DNA from: Alkalihalobacillus sp. LMS39
Lineage (GTDB): Bacteria > Bacillota > Bacilli > Bacillales > Bacillaceae_F
Length of the DNA: 64,000 nt
Assembly (NCBI RefSeq): GCF_022812285.1
Contig: NZ_CP093300.1
Coordinates: 1,426,001-1,490,000 of the forward strand
Direction: 5' to 3'
The position numbers were made by a program, and so were the translations under genes. The number at the start of each line of letters is the position of its first letter. Position 1 is the stretch's first letter. Positions 45,086 to 52,658 of the stretch are shown here, in pieces. The notes under the pieces were generated by a model. That model saw only the letters and a list, made by a program, of their open reading frames with translations, ran no database searches and was not told the DNA's origin.

Positions 45086-46549
45086 TTGGAACAAACTACG
45101 TTAATTACATTTATCGTTTATCTTGTCGGGATGTTAGTCATTGGTTTAGTCTTTTATAAATTAACAAATAACTTATCAGATTATATTCTCGGGGGAAGGA
45201 AATTAAATGGTAGTGTTGCTGCATTAAGTGCTGGTGCATCAGACATGAGTAGTTGGTTATTGCTTGGATTACCTGGTTATGCTTATGTAGCTGGGATGGA
45301 GGCAATTTGGATTTCAGTTGGTTTAGCCGTAGGTGCTTATATTAATTGGCAATTTGTTGCAAAACGATTACGAACATATACTGAAGTGGCAGGGAATTCT
45401 ATTACGATTCCCAGTTATTTAGAAAATCGGTTTCGAGACCGTTCGAAAGTGTTAAGAGTAATTTCAGCTATTGTTATTTTAGTATTTTTTGCTTTTTATA
45501 CTTCGGCAGGTTTAGTTGGCGGTGCGTTATTATTTGAAGCTTCCTTTGGTCTTTCTTATACGAATGCGTTATGGATAGGCGCCATTGTTATTATATCGTA
45601 TACATTTTTAGGAGGATTTTTAGCTGTAAGTTGGACTGACTTTTTCCAAGGTATCTTAATGTTTTTAGCTTTAATTATTGTTCCGATTGTTGCCATCTCC
45701 CACCTAGGTGGCTTTAGTGAAACGATAAATGCAGTCGGAAGTATTAATCCTGATTTTCTCGATGTTTATTCAGGAGTGACATTTATTGGTGTTATTTCTT
45801 TAGTCGCTTGGGGTTTAGGTTATTTTGGTCAACCTCATATTTTGACAAGGTTTATGGCTGTAAAATCTGTTCATGAAATCCCGAAAGCTCGTTTTATTGG
45901 GATGACTTGGATGGTACTTACTTTGTTAGGGGCTTTATTTGTCGGGTTTGCTGGAATTGCATTTTTTGCAAGTGCGCCTTTAGCAGAAGGGGCTGAAGAA
46001 ACAGTCTTTATTGCATTTACGCAAATTTTATTTGACCCTTGGGTAGCAGGATTTTTACTAGCAGCGATATTATCGGCTATTATGAGTACGATTGATTCTC
46101 AGTTACTCGTATCTTCAAGTGCGTTAGCGGAAGATTTTTATAAGTCTATCTTAAGAAAGTCTGCTAGTGAAGATGAACTAGTGAAAGTTGGAAGAATTGG
46201 AGTTCTTGTTATTGCGATTATTGCCATCATCATGGCGTATAACCCCGAAAATACGGTATTAGACTTAGTCGGATATGCATGGGCTGGATTTGGTGCAGCA
46301 TTTGGTCCAGTTATCATCTTATCATTGTTTTGGAGAAATATGACAAGAAATGGGGCATTGGCAGGGATGATAACAGGTGGTTTGACTGTCATCATTTGGG
46401 CAAATATTGAGGGTGGTTTGTTTGAAATGTATGAAATTGTTCCAGGGTTCATTCTTGCTACGCTCGCTGTCATTTTGTTTAGTAAATTAGGCACAAAACC
46501 ATCAGAAGAAATTCAACAGGAATTTGATGATGTGGTTGCCCAAAAATAA
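45086..46549 (+). CDS. putP: Sodium/proline symporter (SSS family)
   Basis: This 487-residue protein has about 13 membrane helices. It shows the SSS signature and proline-carrier features: NLSDYILGGRKLNGSVAALS, AGASDMSSWLLLGLPG and GYFGQPHILTRFMAVKS, with the serine-rich ILSAIMSTIDSQLLVSSSALAEDFYK segment that lines the sodium site. It imports proline with Na+. In Bacillus the same family includes PutP (catabolic) and OpuE (osmoprotective), and sequence alone does not separate them; no proline dehydrogenase gene is adjacent. The TTG start follows AAGGGGG. The short charged C-terminal tail is cytoplasmic. Confidence 0.92.
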   Translation: MEQTTLITFIVYLVGMLVIGLVFYKLTNNLSDYILGGRKLNGSVAALSAGASDMSSWLLLGLPGYAYVAGMEAIWISVGLAVGAYINWQFVAKRLRTYTEVAGNSITIPSYLENRFRDRSKVLRVISAIVILVFFAFYTSAGLVGGALLFEASFGLSYTNALWIGAIVIISYTFLGGFLAVSWTDFFQGILMFLALIIVPIVAISHLGGFSETINAVGSINPDFLDVYSGVTFIGVISLVAWGLGYFGQPHILTRFMAVKSVHEIPKARFIGMTWMVLTLLGALFVGFAGIAFFASAPLAEGAEETVFIAFTQILFDPWVAGFLLAAILSAIMSTIDSQLLVSSSALAEDFYKSILRKSASEDELVKVGRIGVLVIAIIAIIMAYNPENTVLDLVGYAWAGFGAAFGPVIILSLFWRNMTRNGALAGMITGGLTVIIWANIEGGLFEMYEIVPGFILATLAVILFSKLGTKPSEEIQQEFDDVVAQK

Positions 46550-46568
46550 GGATAGAAGATGAATCGAT

Positions 46569-46606
46569 GAGGCGTCCAAAAGGAAACTTTTGTGACGTCT
46601 TTTTTT
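46569..46606 (+). terminator. Terminator of the symporter operon
   Basis: The arms GAGGCGTCCAAAAG and CTTTTGTGACGTCTT are followed by TTTTT. Confidence 0.75.
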
Positions 46607-46610
46607 AAAA

Positions 46611-46715
46611 GATAAGGAAGTATAAAGCAGTGTGAAGCTTTGAAAGCCTATTCTAGAAGAACGAAGACTCCGCACTTCGCTTGAAACGAAAAGACGCTCC
46701 CACGTTTTTCTTATT
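46611..46715 (+). repeat. R2 intergenic repeat, short form
   Basis: The head (GATAAGGAAGTATAAAGCAG, TGTGAAGCTTTGAAAGCC), AGAAGAACGAAGACTCCGCAC and the tail (AAAAGACGCTCCCACG, TTTTTCTTA) are present. It is followed by TTGTTTAGAAAACTA, as at 17.39 kb, and then by an R3 element. Confidence 0.75.
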
Positions 46716-46782
46716 GTTTAGAAAACTACACTAGCGTTGCTGGGGGACCATGTGACAAGCGATTTAGTTGCTTATGGTAATT

Positions 46783-46965
46783 AAGCGGCCATGAAAACCG
46801 TTATCTGTGAACATTGCTAGCGTTTTGGAATGTTGGTGGACACAGGAGCAGTTAATCATAATATATCACTAGGAATAGAGTTGCTTTTGCGTTAATAAGG
46901 GCTTCTGTGGCCGCTAAAAATCGGGAACCCGTATTATGTTCACAAATAACGGTTGCTCTGACCGC
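46783..46965. repeat. R3 nested-palindrome element, copy 2
   Basis: It matches copy 1 at 17533-17716 with scattered substitutions. It contains the arms GTTATCTGTGAACAT and ATGTTCACAAATAAC and the inner GGACACAGGAGC against GGCTTCTGTGGCC. The inner right arm has decayed slightly. The stretch 46966-47147 before the next gene shows no feature other than the ribosome site. Confidence 0.8.
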
Positions 46966-47147
46966 AAAAATGAGATATGGGAATCAATAGAACCTAATTG
47001 TTTGTACAAACTATTTATTCGCGTGTTCAAACCTTGAATTTATTCTTTCTCACTTTTTTATGAGAGATTATCTTTCTAACTTTCTTATCAACTAAAAAAA
47101 ATCCGCTAAAATTTAAGCAAAGAGGATGAACTGGTAGGAAGGGTGCT

Positions 47148-48392
47148 ATGATGTTAAAACAAAAAAGCCAGATTAATAGCCAACGTATTTCTGAACGAAT
47201 TATGGAGCTTTCGAATATTGGGAAACATAAAAATGGTGGGGTGACAAGAAAAGCATTAACGGAAGAAGACCGACTAGCTCAAGTATTAATTATGAAATGG
47301 ATGAAGCAAGCCGGGTTACACGTGAAAATTGATAATTTTGGAAATGTCATAGGGAGAAAGGAATCCATTTACAGCGACAGACCAGCAGTTGCAATCGGTT
47401 CTCATCTTGATACGATCCCAAATGGAGGTTTTTTTGATGGAACAATTGGTGTGATTGGTGGAATCGAAGTAGCTCAAGTGATTCATGACGAAGGAATTGA
47501 ATTGAGTCACCCTCTAGAGGTTATTGTGTTTTCAGATGAAGAGGGGGCAAGGTTTAAGGGGGCATTGTTTGGAAGTCGAGGGATGGTTGGGAAGGTAAAG
47601 AAAGAAGAGTTATATACTAAAGATACCCATGGTACAAATCGGTATTCGGCATTAGAGGCATTTGGTTTACAACCAGATTTCCTTCATCAGGATGTTCGTA
47701 AAAAAGGTGAACTTAAAGTGTTTTTAGAAATGCACATTGAACAAGGCCCCTATTTAGAATCACAAAATAAGCCGGTTGGGATTGTAGTTGGCTTGGCAGG
47801 ACCAGTATGGTTAACAGTCGAAGTTCAAGGCGATTCTGGGCATGCTGGAACTGTCCCAATGTCACTCCGAAGAGACCCAATGGCTGGTGCGGCAGAAATG
47901 ATTTTGAATATCGAAACCCTTTGTTTTGGAGAGGATACCCCGATAGTCGGTACGGTTGGAGCGATAAAAGCAAAACCCGGGGTCGCCAATGTTATTCCCG
48001 AGTCGATTGAATTTACAGTAGATATACGTGATATTGATTCGGATTCTCGCGCAGAAAAGATAGAGGAAATTAAAGAAATGGTAATAAAAGTTTGTAAAAA
48101 AAGGGGCTTAACTTCAGAAATAAGAGAGCATTTACACGAGGATCCGATTGATTGTGCTGAGCATGTGATCGATACGATGGAAAAGGCGGGAGCGAACTTG
48201 AAGTTGTCACCGCCTTTGATGATAAGCGGGGCAGCGCATGATGCGATGGTGATGAGTGAAATAACAGACATCGGGTTATTATTTGTTCGGTGTTATGATG
48301 GAGGAGGTCATAATGAACACGAATGGGCTGAGATTGCAGACATTACAAAAGGGGTAGCCTTGTTGTTAGAAACAACATTAGCGTATCTATAA
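47148..48392 (+). CDS. M20-family N-carbamoyl-amino-acid hydrolase / allantoate amidohydrolase-like
   Basis: This 414-residue Zn-dependent amidohydrolase belongs to the hydantoinase/carbamoylase branch of M20. Metal and substrate motifs are GSHLDTIPNGGFFDG, FSDEEGARFKGALFGSRGM, LEMHIEQGPYLE, the dimer-domain GHAGTVPMSLRRDP and SGAAHDAM. Substrates in the family are N-carbamoyl amino acids, ureidoglycolate-type compounds or allantoate, and this cannot be resolved here. Tandem ATGs at 47148/47151 follow GGAAGGGTGC. Adenosine deaminase follows 88 bases downstream on the same strand, which suggests a shared nitrogen- or purine-salvage role. Confidence 0.88.
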   Translation: MMLKQKSQINSQRISERIMELSNIGKHKNGGVTRKALTEEDRLAQVLIMKWMKQAGLHVKIDNFGNVIGRKESIYSDRPAVAIGSHLDTIPNGGFFDGTIGVIGGIEVAQVIHDEGIELSHPLEVIVFSDEEGARFKGALFGSRGMVGKVKKEELYTKDTHGTNRYSALEAFGLQPDFLHQDVRKKGELKVFLEMHIEQGPYLESQNKPVGIVVGLAGPVWLTVEVQGDSGHAGTVPMSLRRDPMAGAAEMILNIETLCFGEDTPIVGTVGAIKAKPGVANVIPESIEFTVDIRDIDSDSRAEKIEEIKEMVIKVCKKRGLTSEIREHLHEDPIDCAEHVIDTMEKAGANLKLSPPLMISGAAHDAMVMSEITDIGLLFVRCYDGGGHNEHEWAEIADITKGVALLLETTLAYL

Positions 48393-48480
48393 AATAGATT
48401 TTAGATGCATAAAAAGCTCGTACATGATATTCTTTATACAATTGTCGTTTTAGGTTCAAAGAGAAAGAAGGGTTAAAAAC

Positions 48481-49500
48481 ATGAATGCCAGTGTAATAAA
48501 AAGTTTGCCTAAAGTTGATCTTCATTTGCATTTAGATGGGAGTGTTCAACCAAATACACTTATCGAATTGGCGAAACAAAAGGGAGTCACCTTACCGGCA
48601 GAAACTGAAACAGAATTACTGCCTTATATGCAAGTCACAAAAACAGGTCAATTAAAAGATTATTTAAAAACGTTTGATTTAGTCCTACCGATGATGCAAA
48701 CAGAAGAAGCGTTAGAACGAATAGCGTTTGAAGTGGTGGAACAAGCTTCTTTAGACAATTGTATTTATATTGAGGTTCGGTTTGGTCCAATACTTCATAC
48801 GAGAGAGGGCTTACGCTTAGAACAAGTCATTTCTGCGGTCATCAAAGGTTTACAGCGTGGAGAATCAACATTTGGTGTGAAAGCGAGAGTGATTGCTTCA
48901 TGTTTGCGACATCATAGTGTTACTGAAAATATCGCCGTGATTAAAGCAGCTTCTTCATTTTTACATAAAGGGTTAGTGGCTGTAGATTTGGCTGGAGATG
49001 AAGGGAATTTTCCAACATATCTTCATCAAGAAGTATTTGCCTTAGCGAACGAGAAAGGAATTCCAGTAACGATACACGCTGGAGAAGCCGCTGGGCCCGA
49101 TAGTATTTATGATGCGGTTACACAACTAGGTGCTGCCCGAATTGGACACGGTGTTCGCGCAAGGGAAAATAAAGACATTGTGGACTTACTTATTGAAAAA
49201 AAGATTCCACTAGAGATGTGCCCGATTAGTAATATTCAAACGAAAGCATGCGATAGTTGGGAAAGCTATCCTTTTAAGGAGTATTATGATATGGGGTTCA
49301 CGCTTACAATTAATACTGACAATTTAACGGTTTCAAATACAACATTGACAAAAGAGTTTTTAACATTAATCGAACATTTTCAGTTAGAAATAGAAGATGT
49401 GCTTGCCTTGTTGCGAAACGGGATAGAGGCCGCATTTTTACCTGAAAATGAAAAGCAAGAAGTTCGCGAAAGATTTGAGTCTGACTTAAATAAAGTGTAG
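48481..49500 (+). CDS. add: Adenosine deaminase
   Basis: This 339-residue metal-dependent hydrolase converts adenosine and deoxyadenosine to (deoxy)inosine. Zinc and catalytic motifs are KVDLHLHLDGSVQP near the N-terminus, VTIHAGEAAGPDSI, GHGVRA, EMCPISNIQT and LTINTDN. Length and motifs are standard. GAAAGAAGGG precedes the ATG. It could use the nucleosides released by the two 5'-nucleotidases encoded nearby; this link is inferred from function, not from operon structure. Confidence 0.95.
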   Translation: MNASVIKSLPKVDLHLHLDGSVQPNTLIELAKQKGVTLPAETETELLPYMQVTKTGQLKDYLKTFDLVLPMMQTEEALERIAFEVVEQASLDNCIYIEVRFGPILHTREGLRLEQVISAVIKGLQRGESTFGVKARVIASCLRHHSVTENIAVIKAASSFLHKGLVAVDLAGDEGNFPTYLHQEVFALANEKGIPVTIHAGEAAGPDSIYDAVTQLGAARIGHGVRARENKDIVDLLIEKKIPLEMCPISNIQTKACDSWESYPFKEYYDMGFTLTINTDNLTVSNTTLTKEFLTLIEHFQLEIEDVLALLRNGIEAAFLPENEKQEVRERFESDLNKV

Positions 49501-49513
49501 ACGAAAAGTAATA

Positions 49514-49558
49514 GGGAGTATAGAAAGGATAATGAAGCCTTTCCGTACTCCCTTTTTT
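49514..49558 (+). terminator. Terminator of add
   Basis: The arms GGGAGTA...GAAAGG and CCTTTC.GTACTCCC are followed by TTTTTT, 13 bases after the stop codon. Confidence 0.85.
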
Positions 49559-49564
49559 AACATA

Positions 49565-49640
49565 TAAGAGATAAAAATTTGGGTATAGCAGTGAGGCTTT
49601 GAAAGCTTATTCTAGAAAAGACGCTCCCGCGTTTTTCTTT
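49565..49640 (+). repeat. R2 intergenic repeat, shortest form (tandem, first)
   Basis: The head (AAAAATTTGGGTATAGCAGTG, GGCTTTGAAAGCTTATTC) runs straight into the tail (AAAAGACGCTCCCGCG, TTTTTCTTT). It stands in tandem with the next copy. Confidence 0.75.
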
Positions 49641-49648
49641 AAAAGATA

Positions 49649-49820
49649 TGATAAGTATAAAAATTTTGGTGTAGCAGTGAGGCTTTTAAAGCTTATTCTA
49701 GAAGAGCGAAGGCTGCGCACCTGCGCATTTCACCCCAAGAAGGTCACTTGGGGTTCACTGTCAAAAGCGGGCAGGGCTCCGCTCTTCGCTTTAAAGAAAA
49801 GACGCTCCCGCGTTTTTCTT
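49649..49820 (+). repeat. R2 intergenic repeat, long form (tandem, second)
   Basis: This full-length copy has the head, core (AGAAGAGCGAAGGCTGCGC), CCCCAAGAAGGTCACTTGGGG module, AAAGCGGGCAGGGCTCCGC and tail. The tail ends four bases before the stop codon of the minus-strand 5'-nucleotidase. A 74-codon frame across this region has no ribosome site. Confidence 0.8.
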
Positions 49821-49823
49821 TAA

Positions 49824-51401
49824 TTACCAAATGACTTTCCAGTTACCATTTGAACAAGCATGGATTGTTTTGTTTGAGAGAAAATAACTTGCGAGTAATT
49901 CCGACATATCGATGGGGATATCTTTTATGACAGGCTTATTTTGAAACATTGTGTAGTCCCCACCACCACTGGCCCGGTAATTATTCATCACAACATCAAA
50001 GGACTCTGTTAAATCCAACTCATTATCGTTGTATTGTAATAAAATTACTCGTTCTCCTATAGGTTTTGAAATATCCAACACGTATTCAATTCCTTCCCAC
50101 ATATCATAATTATAATGCTGTGGTTTTGGTGTTGTAAAAGCAGGATTAATTTCTATTCCTCCATCATGATTTAATTGAAAATAAGAGGCAGAACGTTCAA
50201 GGGCATCTTTAATATCTTGACCTTTGAGTCGGAGTACTTTTAATGTATTCGGATAAATGTAGTTTGAAACAATATCTCGCATCGTAACATGAGACTGAAA
50301 TCCGGTGGCATTATTATTAAAAAGAGCTGTATTAGAAATAGTAACACCTGCAGCGTCCATTTGTACTTTGTTAATAAACTCAACAAAAGGATGGTCTTGT
50401 AGTCGTGCTTCAAATACATTCGTAATCGTCATATCTCCTTGTATCGTTCCAATAGCTTGATCGAGCCATGTTTGTGTTTTCGATTCATACTCATGAACAA
50501 TGTCAAGCACTTCTTTATTTGGCGAGACATGTTCAACGGAAAGAAGCTCGGCTTTTTTATTTTCAATTATCCATTTGTCTTGTTCAAAAATTAATTCGAG
50601 CGTGACTTTTCCGACAACTTCGCCATTTACACTCGGTTGGATTACAGTAACATCATCAATCGTTGTTGCGATCTTTCGATGTTGATGACCAGTAAGTAAA
50701 ACATCAATGCCACTAATTTGTTTGCAAATGGCATACCCTTGATTTTCCCCTGTTAGATTTTCAGTAGGTTCGCCTGTTTCTAAATCCCGCTCGAATCCAC
50801 CGTGATAAGAAACAACCATTACATCTGGTTTTTCATGCTCATGGATATAGTTCACCCACCATTTCGTCGTTTCAAATGCATCAGCAAATTGTAGTCCTTG
50901 AATATGTTGGGGGTCTTCCCAATTTGGGATATAGTGAGTGGTTATCCCTAACACAGCCACTTTAATCGCCCCGACATGTTTAATGAAGTACGGGTTGCCG
51001 AATGTCGGTTTATTGTTGTTCTCATTAATAATATTTGCACTTAGCCATGGAAATGTCGATGTTTCAAAAGCTTTTTCAAGGGGAGATAATCCGTAATTAA
51101 ATTCATGATTACCAATGATAAATCCATCATATTGAAGATGATTTAATAATTTTACCATTGGGTTTTCCATCTCATGTAGAAATTTCACATAATGATATGT
51201 AAGAGGAGTTCCTTGAATTAAGTCGCCATTATCAATAACAATAACATGTTCATTGTTATTACGTTCAGTTTGAATGACGGTAGCTACTTTGGCTAACCCT
51301 AGCTCCGCTTTTTTATTTGTCCCATAGTTAATCGGAAGCACATTCCCATGAATATCACTCGTTTCTAATAGGACAATGTTTACTTTTTTTTGCGTTGGCA
51401 T
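49824..51401 (-). CDS. 5'-nucleotidase / 2',3'-cyclic phosphodiesterase family protein
   Basis: This 525-residue calcineurin-like metallophosphatase has the two UshA-type domains. The N-terminal metal domain shows ETSDIHGN, VIDNGDLIQGT, IIGNHEFNYG, VVSYHGGFERD and LTGHQHR. The C-terminal substrate domain starts near residue 330. It lacks a signal peptide and anchor, unlike the giant surface homologue. It is therefore probably cytoplasmic or released on lysis. The ATG (MPTQKK) has AAAGGTGG upstream; 24 extra in-frame codons upstream lack a site. An R2 long repeat abuts the stop and probably terminates it. Confidence 0.9.
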   Translation of the reverse strand: MPTQKKVNIVLLETSDIHGNVLPINYGTNKKAELGLAKVATVIQTERNNNEHVIVIDNGDLIQGTPLTYHYVKFLHEMENPMVKLLNHLQYDGFIIGNHEFNYGLSPLEKAFETSTFPWLSANIINENNNKPTFGNPYFIKHVGAIKVAVLGITTHYIPNWEDPQHIQGLQFADAFETTKWWVNYIHEHEKPDVMVVSYHGGFERDLETGEPTENLTGENQGYAICKQISGIDVLLTGHQHRKIATTIDDVTVIQPSVNGEVVGKVTLELIFEQDKWIIENKKAELLSVEHVSPNKEVLDIVHEYESKTQTWLDQAIGTIQGDMTITNVFEARLQDHPFVEFINKVQMDAAGVTISNTALFNNNATGFQSHVTMRDIVSNYIYPNTLKVLRLKGQDIKDALERSASYFQLNHDGGIEINPAFTTPKPQHYNYDMWEGIEYVLDISKPIGERVILLQYNDNELDLTESFDVVMNNYRASGGGDYTMFQNKPVIKDIPIDMSELLASYFLSNKTIHACSNGNWKVIW

Positions 51402-51546
51402 GCTTTTACCACCTTTTTCTTTAGTGAATCTCTTGTATAGTATACCAAAACTAAGACACGAATCGTTCAACAATCACGAAATTTGGATGATTAATCCTCA
51501 TCCGATATAATAAAGAGTAACTTTTAAAGAGAGAGGAAGAAAAGAG

Positions 51547-52611
51547 ATGTTTGGGTTATTAAAGGATTTAACTTCTTTACATGGGCCATGCGGATATGAG
51601 CAGCCTGTGTCAAAGTGGATTCGTGATAAAGTGAAAGATAAAGTTGAGCATGTTCAAGTTGATAGTTTAGGCAATGTTATTGCTAAGAAAAAAGGAAAAA
51701 AGTCAGGTCCAACTGTAATCGTTACAGCGCATATGGATGAAATCGGTTTTATCGTCAAAAAAATTGAAAATAATGGTCTTCTCCGTTTTGAGAAATTAGG
51801 TGGCCATGATGATAGAATACTATTGGCACAAAAGGTTCAAGTTCGCACATCATCAGAGTTGCTCACAGGAGTAATTGGTACGATGTCAGCACACTATGCT
51901 AAATTTGATGATGCGAGTAAAGTTCGAAATCACCGCCAATTATATATTGATATTGGTGCGACATCGAAAGAGCATGCAATTGAGTTAGGAATTGAAATTG
52001 GTAACCCGATTACATGGGCACCATCTATTGATTATCTTGGTAACTCTTCAACAGGACGCTTTGTAGGAAAGGGATTTGACGACCGTGCGGGGTGTGCCAT
52101 CATTTTAAGTTTGTTAGAAAACTTACAAGATGGCGATTTTTGTGGAGAGCTGATTGCTATTTTTACCGTTCAAGAAGAAGTAGGGTTACGAGGGGCACAA
52201 GTTGCGACAAACGGTATAGAGGCGGATGTTGCAATTGCCATTGACACGACAGCTGTGAGTGATACTCCTGAAGAAACGATGGATCAAACATTAGGTTTAG
52301 GGGAGGGAACAGGGATTAAAGTGATTGATTTTAGTTTAATCGCTCATCCAACCGTAAAGGAAAAGCTTGTGAACTTAGCAAAAATACATAAGATTCGCTA
52401 TCAACAAGAAGTATTTCCTGGTATCGGGACAGATGGTGGTGCTGTCAGTTTAGCGAATAAAGGGATTGCAACTGGAGTCCTCTCTATCCCGTCCCGTTAT
52501 GCACACTCACCGGTAGAAGTGATAGATAAAAATGATCTAGATGCCACATTACAATTGCTTGAAACATTCATTCGCGTCTTAGACGAAAATAGTTCATTTA
52601 ACTTTATATAA
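51547..52611 (+). CDS. M42-family aminopeptidase
   Basis: This 354-residue dinuclear-metal aminopeptidase of the M42 (TET/glutamyl aminopeptidase) family has the metal motifs TAHMDEIGFIVK, GKGFDDRAGCAI, VQEEVGLRGAQ, AIDTTA and RYAHSPVEVI. It also has the characteristic LHGPCGYEQPVSKWI start. It removes N-terminal residues from peptides in the cytoplasm and resembles YsdC/YtoP of B. subtilis. AGAGAGGAAG precedes the ATG. It ends at a bidirectional terminator opposite the ABC operon. Confidence 0.92.
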   Translation: MFGLLKDLTSLHGPCGYEQPVSKWIRDKVKDKVEHVQVDSLGNVIAKKKGKKSGPTVIVTAHMDEIGFIVKKIENNGLLRFEKLGGHDDRILLAQKVQVRTSSELLTGVIGTMSAHYAKFDDASKVRNHRQLYIDIGATSKEHAIELGIEIGNPITWAPSIDYLGNSSTGRFVGKGFDDRAGCAIILSLLENLQDGDFCGELIAIFTVQEEVGLRGAQVATNGIEADVAIAIDTTAVSDTPEETMDQTLGLGEGTGIKVIDFSLIAHPTVKEKLVNLAKIHKIRYQQEVFPGIGTDGGAVSLANKGIATGVLSIPSRYAHSPVEVIDKNDLDATLQLLETFIRVLDENSSFNFI

Positions 52612-52616
52612 ATAGA

Positions 52617-52654
52617 ACAGCCAAGAAAGGATAGAATCCTTTCTTGGCTGTTTA
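52617..52654. terminator. Bidirectional terminator between the M42 and ABC permease genes
   Basis: The arms AACAGCCAAGAAAGGAT and ATCCTTTCTTGGCTGTT enclose a 3-4 base loop. T-rich flank is on the plus side. Confidence 0.85.
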
Positions 52655-52658
52655 GACG

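Noticed and set aside
49599-49823. A 74-codon plus-strand frame after add
   Set aside because: It lies wholly inside two R2 repeats and lacks a ribosome site; its sequence follows the repeat.
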